DNA of 12,746 bases from an uncultured bacterium (GTDB lineage: Bacteria > Bacillota > Clostridia > Lachnospirales > Lachnospiraceae). Each line of letters opens with the position of its first letter. Position 1 is the first letter of the stretch. The stretch spans positions 1 through 12,746 of the forward strand of contig CAMGRE010000052.1 in assembly GCA_946061355.1 (NCBI GenBank). Reading direction: 5' to 3'. Positions 5,857 to 11,659 of this stretch are shown in pieces. Under the pieces are notes generated by a model, which saw nothing but the letters and a program-made list of their open reading frames with translations, searched no databases and was not told the DNA's origin. The position numbers and the translations under genes were made by a program.

Positions 5857-6846
5857 ATGGTATCGATCAAAGATGTTGCAGGCAGGGCAGGGGTAGCGAT
5901 CTCAACGGTGTCCAAGGTGTTGAACCATTACCCCAATGTGAGCAGCGAGACAAGAAAAAAAGTAGAAGAGGCGATACGTGAGTTAAATTTCGTACCGAAT
6001 TCCGTGGCAGCGGCACTCTCTTCCAAACAGGCGGGAAGAGTGGCGCTTCTTTTGAATCTGGAAGAAAAGACGCAGATCACGAGTGAGATCGGCATGCAGT
6101 ATTTATCCGGTGCAATGAGCTGTGCCATGGAGCACAATCTGGATGTCATCACCGTCTTTTTCTCCATGGTGAAAGAGAAGAGCCTGGAGGAACTGGTCCG
6201 GTATTTTCAGTCACAGAGTATCACGGGAATCATCATATTCGGTATGACACGGACGGACAAGGTGCTACATCAGCTTGTGCGTTCCCAGCATTTCAAAGTC
6301 GTTCTGGTGGATGCGCCGATCTCCAATGAGAGCACATCCTGTGTCTGGGTGTCACAGGAGCGGGCGCAGTATGATGTGGCGCAGCAGACGCTGCGTGATA
6401 TCAGCGGAAAAAAGGTATTGTATATTGCGGGAAGCAAAGAAAGTTATGCGGCAGGGATGCGTCTTGAGGGTATGCGCAGGCTGGCGCAGGATCAGAATCT
6501 TTCCCTGCTTGTGCGCACAGGAGATTTCTCGGAGCTGGAAGCGCGGAATATTACCTTTCAGTATGCGGCCAAGCGTGATATCGTGGTCTGTGCTTCGGAT
6601 ATGATGGCGATCGGTGCGATGAAAGCGCTGATCGAGATGGATATTTTCCGGCCGGTGTGCGGGTTTGACGGGATCAGCCTGATGGGATATGCGGGAAAAC
6701 AGATGCACACGGTGAAGCAGGATTTTGCAAAGATCGCCGGAGAGGCAGTGCGGGAACTGCACCGTCTCATGAATGCACAGGAAGGAAGAATTGTGGAGAT
6801 GCCGTATGAACTTGTGCGGCTTCAATATGAAGATGTGATAAAATAA
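5857..6846 (+). CDS. LacI family transcriptional regulator
   Basis: This 329-residue repressor has the standard two-part layout. The N-terminal helix-turn-helix reads SIKDVAGRAGVAISTVSKVLN (residues 3-23), followed by NVSSETRKKVEEAIRELNFVPN and a hinge helix ending AAALSS, the part that normally inserts into the centre of the operator. The rest (about 60-329) is a periplasmic-binding-protein-like sugar-sensing domain, with segments such as ITGIIIFGM, KVVLVDAPIS, CASDMMAIGAMKAL and CGFDGISLMGY. The effector cannot be deduced. It begins 3 nt after the receiver-protein stop, so the two are almost certainly translationally coupled and made together. Immediately downstream are two copies of a 14-bp palindrome (6872-6885, 6911-6924) of the LacI-family type flanking the glycogen phosphorylase promoter, so it most likely represses that gene. 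No such site is near its own predicted promoter. No strong terminator follows; a weak AT-only hairpin (6840-6862) precedes the control region. Confidence 0.93.
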   Translation: MVSIKDVAGRAGVAISTVSKVLNHYPNVSSETRKKVEEAIRELNFVPNSVAAALSSKQAGRVALLLNLEEKTQITSEIGMQYLSGAMSCAMEHNLDVITVFFSMVKEKSLEELVRYFQSQSITGIIIFGMTRTDKVLHQLVRSQHFKVVLVDAPISNESTSCVWVSQERAQYDVAQQTLRDISGKKVLYIAGSKESYAAGMRLEGMRRLAQDQNLSLLVRTGDFSELEARNITFQYAAKRDIVVCASDMMAIGAMKALIEMDIFRPVCGFDGISLMGYAGKQMHTVKQDFAKIAGEAVRELHRLMNAQEGRIVEMPYELVRLQYEDVIK

Positions 6847-6867
6847 TAATTTTTTTTATTTTTCCTC

Positions 6868-6896
6868 TTGCGGAAAACGTTTTCCTGTGTTATACT
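6868..6896 (+). promoter_or_regulatory. Predicted glgP promoter
   Basis: TTGCGG (6868-6873), a 17-bp spacer and TATACT (6891-6896) preceded by TG (6888-6889, extended -10). Operator 1 fills most of the spacer and touches the -35. Operator 2 lies about 8-21 bases after the predicted start (near 6903). Bound repressor would therefore block both polymerase binding and early elongation. Confidence 0.7.
6872..6885. promoter_or_regulatory. LacI-type operator 1
   Basis: Perfect 14-bp palindrome GGAAAACGTTTTCC with the central CG typical of LacI/CcpA-family sites. It overlaps the last two -35 bases and the spacer of the glgP promoter. It lies about 25 bases after the stop codon of the LacI-family gene, its probable regulator. 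Confidence 0.8.
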
Positions 6897-6910
6897 ACGA
6901 ACAGGATGAC

Positions 6911-6924
6911 GGAAAACGTTTTCC
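6911..6924. promoter_or_regulatory. LacI-type operator 2
   Basis: Identical 14-bp palindrome to operator 1, with centres 39 bp apart, placed just after the predicted glgP transcription start. A pair of sites suits cooperative binding or looping by a dimeric or tetrameric repressor, although 39 bp is not an exact number of helical turns. Confidence 0.8.
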
Positions 6925-6946
6925 GCAAGAGGCACATAGCAAGGGG

Positions 6947-6965
6947 TTCCGGCATGTTGCCGGAA
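6947..6965 (+). promoter_or_regulatory. Leader hairpin in the glgP 5' UTR
   Basis: TTCCGGCA (6947-6954) and TGCCGGAA (6958-6965) form a perfect, GC-rich 8-bp stem with a 3-nt loop in the roughly 146-nt leader of the phosphorylase mRNA. No T-run follows. It may stabilise the message; no known riboswitch class is recognised. Confidence 0.4.
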
Positions 6966-7048
6966 GCAGAAAAAGTGTTACGAATGTATCAGGGGCGTTT
7001 GTGGGTACAATAGTTACCGCACATGGAAAAGAGAAGGAGGAAAAAGAA

Positions 7049-9358
7049 ATGCCAATGGAACGTGAAATGCAGCAGGAGGTTATTCAGATGAATCTTGAGA
7101 AGACACTGGATGAGATCACAAGAGAGATGTATGGGACAGGGATCGGTGAGACCGATGATACGAAACTGTACTATGCGATACAGTCCTTGTGTAAAGGAAT
7201 TATGAAGGCAACACCGGAGATCTCCGGTGATAAAAAGATCTATTATATTTCAGCTGAGTTTTTAATCGGAAAACTTCTGTCGAACAATCTGATCAATCTG
7301 GGCATGTATGACAAGCTGAATGAGATCTTGAAGAAGTACGGAAAGGAACTCTGCAGGATCGAGGAAGTGGAGCCGGAACCTTCGCTCGGTAACGGCGGAC
7401 TTGGCAGACTGGCAGCCTGCTTCTTAGACTCCATCGCTACACTGGGACTTCCCGGAGAGGGAATCGGTCTGAATTATCATTTTGGTCTGTTCAAGCAGGT
7501 GTTTAAGGACAAACTGCAGACAGCAGAGAAGAATGACTGGATCGAGAAGCACTCCTGGCTGACAAAGACAGATACGACATTTGACGTATACTTTGGAGAT
7601 CAGAAGGTGACGTCAAGACTGTATGATATTGATGTGATCGGATATGACAATGGCGTGAACAAGCTGCGTCTGTTTGACATCGAGTCCGTAGATGAGAGCC
7701 TGGTAAAGAAGGGCATTACTTTTGATAAGGAGGATATTGAGAAGAACCTTACCTTATTCCTGTATCCCGATGATTCTGATGAGGCGGGCAATCTGCTGCG
7801 AATCTATCAGCAGTATTTCATGGTAAGCAATGCTGCACAGCTGATCCTGCGCGAGCTGAAAGAGAAGAAATATGATCTGCGCAAGATGTATGACCATGCG
7901 GTAATCCAGATCAACGACACGCATCCGACCATGATCATTCCGGAACTGATCCGTATCCTCGTGGATGACAAGGCGTTTACCATGGATGAGGCGATCGACG
8001 TGGTGAGCAAGACCTGCGCGTACACGAACCATACGATTCTGGCGGAGGCTCTGGAGAAGTGGCCGCTTGCGTATCTGGAGAAGGTGGTTCCCCAGCTCGT
8101 TCCGATCATCAAGGAACTGGATAAGCGCGTTGCGGCAAAATATGACGACGAAAAAGTACAGATCATCGACGAGGATGAGCGTGTGCATATGGCTCATATC
8201 GACATTCACTATGGTTTCAGTGTGAACGGTGTGGCAGCGATCCATACGGATATTCTGAAGCATACGGAATTGAAGCCTTTTTACGATATTTATCCGGAGA
8301 AATTCAACAACAAGACAAACGGTATCACGTTCCGCCGCTGGCTGATGTCCTGCAACAAGGAACTGTCCGATTACATTACAAGCCTGATCGGTGAGGGCTG
8401 GAAGAAGGATGCCTCCAGACTTGAGAAACTCCTTGCCTATAAGGAGGATGACGCAGTCCTGAACAAGATTGCCGAGATCAAGCAGGAGAAGAAGCATCAG
8501 CTTGCAGCGTATGTGCTGGAGAAAGAGGGCGTGAAGCTGAATGAGAACGCGATCTTTGACATTCAGATCAAGCGTCTCCACGAGTACAAGAGACAGCAGA
8601 TGAACGCGCTCTATATCATCCATAAATATCTGGAGATCAAGGGTGGCAAGAAGCCCGCAACTCCGTTGATCTTTGCCTTTGGCGCAAAAGCGGCTCCGGC
8701 ATATGTGATCGCACAGGATATCATTCACCTGCTCCTCGTTCTGCAGGAGATTGTGAACAATGATCCTGAGGTCAGCCCTTATATGCAGGTTATCATGGTG
8801 GAGAACTATAACGTAAGTTATGCGGAGAAGCTGATCCCCGCATGTGATATTTCCGAGCAGATTTCCCTTGCTTCCAAGGAGGCATCCGGAACCGGCAATA
8901 TGAAGTTCATGCTCAACGGCGCCGTGACACTCGGTACGGATGATGGTGCGAATGTCGAGATCCATGAGCTCGTAGGAGACGACAATATCTTTATCTTCGG
9001 TCAGGATTCCGATACAGTTATCGCACACTATGAGAAGGCTGATTATGTATCCAAGGACTACTATGACAAGAGCCCTGTGATCAAAGAGGCGGTTGACTTC
9101 ATCGTCGGCAAACAGGCTCTGAAAGTGGGACACAAGGAGAATCTGGAGCGTCTGTATAAGGAGCTTCTGAACAAAGACTGGTTCATGACACTGCTCGATC
9201 TGGAGGACTATATCAAGGTGAAGGATCAGGCGCTCGCAGCATATGCGGATCAGAGAAAGTGGAGACAGATGATGCTTGTCAACATCGCAAAGGCAGGTTT
9301 CTTCTCCTCCGACAGAACGATCAGCGAGTACAACAGAGATATCTGGAAACTGAAATAA
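7049..9358 (+). CDS. glgP: Glycogen/starch/alpha-glucan phosphorylase
   Basis: This 769-residue GT35 enzyme uses phosphate to release glucose 1-phosphate from the non-reducing ends of glycogen or maltodextrin in the cytoplasm. Family landmarks in order are GNGGLGRLAACFLDS (114-128), INDTHP (288-293), FNNKTNGITFRRWL, QIKRLHEYKRQ, and EASGTGNMKFMLNG with Lys619 as the expected pyridoxal-phosphate lysine, followed by GTDDGANVEI. It is close to the usual 750-850 residues and looks intact. The ATG at 7049 is chosen for AGGAGG (7035-7040) 8 nt upstream. The frame is open back to a GTG at 6887, but that lies in the operator region and upstream of the predicted transcription start, so it is not used. 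Control by the adjacent LacI protein through the two operators is strongly suggested. A terminator at 9372-9402 makes it monocistronic. Glycogen versus maltodextrin preference cannot be decided from sequence. Confidence 0.96.
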   Translation: MPMEREMQQEVIQMNLEKTLDEITREMYGTGIGETDDTKLYYAIQSLCKGIMKATPEISGDKKIYYISAEFLIGKLLSNNLINLGMYDKLNEILKKYGKELCRIEEVEPEPSLGNGGLGRLAACFLDSIATLGLPGEGIGLNYHFGLFKQVFKDKLQTAEKNDWIEKHSWLTKTDTTFDVYFGDQKVTSRLYDIDVIGYDNGVNKLRLFDIESVDESLVKKGITFDKEDIEKNLTLFLYPDDSDEAGNLLRIYQQYFMVSNAAQLILRELKEKKYDLRKMYDHAVIQINDTHPTMIIPELIRILVDDKAFTMDEAIDVVSKTCAYTNHTILAEALEKWPLAYLEKVVPQLVPIIKELDKRVAAKYDDEKVQIIDEDERVHMAHIDIHYGFSVNGVAAIHTDILKHTELKPFYDIYPEKFNNKTNGITFRRWLMSCNKELSDYITSLIGEGWKKDASRLEKLLAYKEDDAVLNKIAEIKQEKKHQLAAYVLEKEGVKLNENAIFDIQIKRLHEYKRQQMNALYIIHKYLEIKGGKKPATPLIFAFGAKAAPAYVIAQDIIHLLLVLQEIVNNDPEVSPYMQVIMVENYNVSYAEKLIPACDISEQISLASKEASGTGNMKFMLNGAVTLGTDDGANVEIHELVGDDNIFIFGQDSDTVIAHYEKADYVSKDYYDKSPVIKEAVDFIVGKQALKVGHKENLERLYKELLNKDWFMTLLDLEDYIKVKDQALAAYADQRKWRQMMLVNIAKAGFFSSDRTISEYNRDIWKLK

Positions 9359-9371
9359 TCTTGGCGTTGAC

Positions 9372-9402
9372 GGGCTGTCGCATGATACGGCAGCCTGTTT
9401 TT
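9372..9402 (+). terminator. Rho-independent terminator of glgP
   Basis: GGCTGTCG (9373-9380) pairs with CGGCAGCC (9388-9395), 8 bp with one G-U, over a 7-nt loop. A TTTTT tract follows at 9398-9402. It starts 14 bases after the glgP stop. Confidence 0.85.
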
Positions 9403-9428
9403 ACGTGCTGATCTAACATGGATTTTTC

Positions 9429-9463
9429 TTGTATATTGCGTCTAAAGGCGATATACTTATACT
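9429..9463 (+). promoter_or_regulatory. Predicted promoter(s) of the zinc-ribbon/DUF4234 gene
   Basis: Two tandem TATACT boxes occur at 9452-9457 and 9458-9463. TTGCGT (9436-9441) is 16 bp from the second, and TTGTAT (9429-9434) is 17 bp from the first, so either pairing is workable. The leader would be about 45-55 nt. Confidence 0.5.
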
Positions 9464-9513
9464 TGCGGATGATTCAAAGGATAATTGAATTGAAATACGA
9501 GGAGGAGAAAGAG

Positions 9514-10791
9514 ATGTTTTGTCAACACTGTGGTTCAAGACTGGAAGAGAATGTCAGATTCTGCCCGAATTGCGGGCAGCCTGTGGAAACTTCCGCTGCA
9601 GGAGGAGCAGGCAACGGATATCAGAATCAGTTTTATGCCGGACAGAACGGTCAGCCGAGAATGCAACAGCCGGATTCGAAGCAGGGCAAACTGATCTTGC
9701 AGATTTTTGCAGGTGTTCTTGCTTTTATTTTTGCGCTGATGTTTATCAAGGACTTTTTTGGCGCGATCGGAAGTGTTTTTGCAATTTATAATGTGATCAG
9801 ATGGGGCGGAATCCTGCGCGCAATATTGCAGGCAGTTTCCGCTGTGTTACAATTTTTACAGGCAGCAGTTGCGCTGGCTTCCGCCGCTGTTCTGGTATTG
9901 GCCGGATGGGGACCGGAGCAGGAGCAGGGCAAGTCGTATTTTATCACATTCTCGGCAGTCAGAGTGATCGGAGTTGTGCTCGGCTTTGTGCAGTTTGTTG
10001 TATTGTGTCTGTATGGAGGGCTGAACAGAGGGGATGTTCTGGCAGGAAATGCTGTGGCCTTTGTGGGAAGTCTGGGCTTCAGTGTGATTATGATCGTAGC
10101 GTTCTACGGTGTTTTGTACGCGGGAGGAAAGAATCCGCTGGTGGGCGTTAACGGACAGAATCTTGTTCAGGCAGTGAAAGATTCCATGAACGCAGTGCTT
10201 GAGTCCGCTAAGAAGTTCGGACAGAGATTTCAGAAGAAAGATAACGTTCAGACGATGAATCAAAATGTGGGCGGACAGCAGAATCCCTATATGCAGCAGG
10301 CACAGGTTCCGCCGTATGCGGCACAGCCCGGTCCGGCGCCCATGATGCAGCCGGCATCTGCACCGATACCGCAGCCCGGTCCCGGATTTGAGAGGCTCAA
10401 GACTGACAGAAGTCTGCTGCTGTACATTATCTTTTCTTTTTTGACATGCGGGATTTATTCGTATTATTTCATTTACAAGATCGCCAAGGATGTCAATGTT
10501 GCCTGTCAGGGAGACGGTGACAATACGCCCGGCCTGCTGATGTTTATTCTGTTATCGCTTGTAACATGCGGCATTTACGCTTATTACTGGTATTACAAGC
10601 TAGGCAACAGACTTGCGGAGAATGCTCCAAGATACAGAATGAACTTCCAGGAGAACGGTACAACCGTTATTATGTGGATGATCTTCGGAATCTTCCTGTG
10701 CGGAATCGGTATTTTTGTCGCATGGAATATTCTGATCAAGAATACGAACAGGATCTGCCAGGCATATAATAGAATGAATTTCGGAGCTTAG
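9514..10791 (+). CDS. Zinc-ribbon membrane protein with DUF4234 domain
   Basis: This 425-residue protein has an N-terminal zinc ribbon (C3-x2-C6 ... C17-x2-C20). A Gly/Gln-rich linker (about 25-58) leads to a first hydrophobic block with about four helices (60-205), then a second flexible Gln/Pro/Met-rich linker (245-292). The C-terminus (298-418) matches DUF4234: two repeats, LTCGIYSYYFIYKIAKDVN (310-328) and VTCGIYAYYWYYKLGNRL (350-367), then a last helix (385-405). Such proteins are common in Lachnospiraceae and have no assigned function. There is no signal peptide, and the zinc ribbon is expected in the cytoplasm. The ATG at 9514 follows AGGAGG (9500-9505) by 8 nt; the frame is open upstream to an ATG at 9418 that overlaps the promoter. 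It is flanked by terminators on both sides, so it is probably monocistronic. Confidence 0.85.
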   Translation: MFCQHCGSRLEENVRFCPNCGQPVETSAAGGAGNGYQNQFYAGQNGQPRMQQPDSKQGKLILQIFAGVLAFIFALMFIKDFFGAIGSVFAIYNVIRWGGILRAILQAVSAVLQFLQAAVALASAAVLVLAGWGPEQEQGKSYFITFSAVRVIGVVLGFVQFVVLCLYGGLNRGDVLAGNAVAFVGSLGFSVIMIVAFYGVLYAGGKNPLVGVNGQNLVQAVKDSMNAVLESAKKFGQRFQKKDNVQTMNQNVGGQQNPYMQQAQVPPYAAQPGPAPMMQPASAPIPQPGPGFERLKTDRSLLLYIIFSFLTCGIYSYYFIYKIAKDVNVACQGDGDNTPGLLMFILLSLVTCGIYAYYWYYKLGNRLAENAPRYRMNFQENGTTVIMWMIFGIFLCGIGIFVAWNILIKNTNRICQAYNRMNFGA

Positions 10792-10805
10792 GTTGTAAGA
10801 AATAG

Positions 10806-10836
10806 AAAGGAACTGTCATTGACGGTTCCTTTTTTT
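10806..10836 (+). terminator. Rho-independent terminator of the DUF4234 gene
   Basis: AGGAACTGTC (10808-10817) pairs with GACGGTTCCT (10821-10830), one G-U, over a 3-nt loop. The stem extends by A-T pairs into a run of seven T (10830-10836). It begins 14 bases after the stop. Confidence 0.9.
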
Positions 10837-10871
10837 GTGCATTTACATAAACTGACAAAGAACAATAGGAA

Positions 10872-10900
10872 TTGACAGGAATGGAAATATGTATTAATAT
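10872..10900 (+). promoter_or_regulatory. Predicted promoter of the TetR regulator operon
   Basis: A perfect -35 TTGACA (10872-10877), 17-bp spacer and TAATAT (10895-10900, four of six). The start site is expected near 10907, exactly at the repeat block described next. Confidence 0.65.
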
Positions 10901-10902
10901 AA

Positions 10903-10944
10903 AACAAGCGTTAGATAACAAATGTTAGATAACAAACGCTAGAA
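10903..10944. promoter_or_regulatory. Triple 14-bp repeat, probable TetR operator
   Basis: Three head-to-tail 14-bp units: AACAAGCGTTAGAT, AACAAATGTTAGAT and the degenerate AACAAACGCTAGAA. Each of the first two contains the small palindrome GTTA-GA-TAAC when read into the next unit. The outer AGCGTT (10907-10912) and AACGCT (10935-10940) are inverted copies. Lying on the predicted start site, 30 bases before the TetR start codon, it is the likely autoregulatory operator. Confidence 0.6.
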
Positions 10945-10974
10945 AACGAGGGAAAGAATAAGGGAGATGATAGT

Positions 10975-11619
10975 ATGCCGCGTAAGCCAAAGTATACAAA
11001 AGAAGAAATTGCAGAATTCGGTCTGGAGATCATACGGAAGCAGGGAGCGCAGAACCTTACGGCAAGGGAACTGGCAAAAGAGTTAGGAACAACGGTAGCT
11101 CCGATCTTTGTCCATTATTCCTCAATGGATGAACTGCAACAGGAGGTGCACGTGTTGGCACGCAACAGGTTCCGGGAATACATTCGCAAAGGAATGGATG
11201 AGAAGATCCCTTTTCTGGGTGTCGGAATGAGATATGTCAGATTTGCCAGAGAGGAGTCCGAGCTGTACCGGTTTCTTTTCTTAAGTGATAATGTGGCGGA
11301 TGCCAAAGCGAGTCATTACGGGATGGACGAGTTTAACCGTTCACAGGAGATGGTGCGGGAATGCGTAAAGGATTTTTACCGGATGGATGATCTGCAGGCA
11401 GAGCATTTTTCGCGGAATATGTGGCTGGTTGCCCACAGTATGGCAACACTGATCGTGGCAGGCGGAGGCAGTTTCACAGAGGAGGAAGTCGGGGCGACCT
11501 ATGTGGAGCTTGGCTTCAGCCTGTGCAAAGCTTATAAGGAGGTCCCGGGGCTTGTGGAAGGAACTTTTGATAAAGATGCAATGTTTGGGAAATTGCTGAA
11601 CCGTAAGCTGCCGTACTGA
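10975..11619 (+). CDS. TetR/AcrR family transcriptional regulator
   Basis: This 214-residue regulator has an N-terminal TetR helix-turn-helix at about residues 10-55. The sequence LTARELAKELGTTVAPIFVHYSSMDEL fits the family pattern ending in an aromatic-rich recognition helix and a 'K/S-x-D/E-L' turn. The remaining helical part (60-214) is the ligand-binding/dimerisation domain, with MRYVRFAREESELYRFLFL typical of TetR C-terminal domains; the ligand is unknown. The ATG at 10975 is fixed by AGGGAG (10961-10966) 8 nt upstream. The triple repeat at the promoter is the likely operator, indicating autorepression. Only 40 bases and no terminator separate it from the HD-GYP gene, so it probably controls that gene too. 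Confidence 0.9.
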   Translation: MPRKPKYTKEEIAEFGLEIIRKQGAQNLTARELAKELGTTVAPIFVHYSSMDELQQEVHVLARNRFREYIRKGMDEKIPFLGVGMRYVRFAREESELYRFLFLSDNVADAKASHYGMDEFNRSQEMVRECVKDFYRMDDLQAEHFSRNMWLVAHSMATLIVAGGGSFTEEEVGATYVELGFSLCKAYKEVPGLVEGTFDKDAMFGKLLNRKLPY

Positions 11620-11659
11620 TGTTTCGCTTTGCTTTACATACAAAAGGTGAGGGATGTTT

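Larger units (their letters stand above)
6864..6932. repeat. 22-bp perfect inverted repeat enclosing the glgP promoter
   Basis: The left arm (6864-6885) and right arm (6911-6932) are exact reverse complements over 22 bases, separated by 25 bases that hold the -10 box. Each arm consists of the 14-bp palindrome GGAAAACGTTTTCC plus an 8-bp outer extension (CCTCTTGC on the left, GCAAGAGG on the right). The extension is not needed for the palindrome itself and makes the whole region symmetric. A read-through transcript from lacI would fold into a 22-bp hairpin. No T-tract follows it, so it is not a standard terminator. Confidence 0.85.

Noticed and set aside
6840..6862. AT-only hairpin plus T-run after lacI as a terminator
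   Set aside because: The 7-bp stem consists solely of A-T pairs and would be too unstable for efficient termination; weak activity cannot be excluded.
6864..6932. Inverted repeat as a transposon end or attachment site
   Set aside because: There is no transposase or target duplication, and the arms contain LacI-type operators positioned exactly around a promoter, which explains them better.
6887..7048. N-terminal extension of glgP from a GTG at 6887
   Set aside because: The codon lies upstream of the predicted transcription start and inside the promoter, while the ATG at 7049 has an ideal AGGAGG and gives a normal-length enzyme.
7754..9133. 459-codon open frame on the minus strand
   Set aside because: It lies wholly within glgP, whose protein matches GT35 landmarks throughout. 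The antisense translation resembles no family and has no ribosome site; it is a by-product of glgP codon bias.
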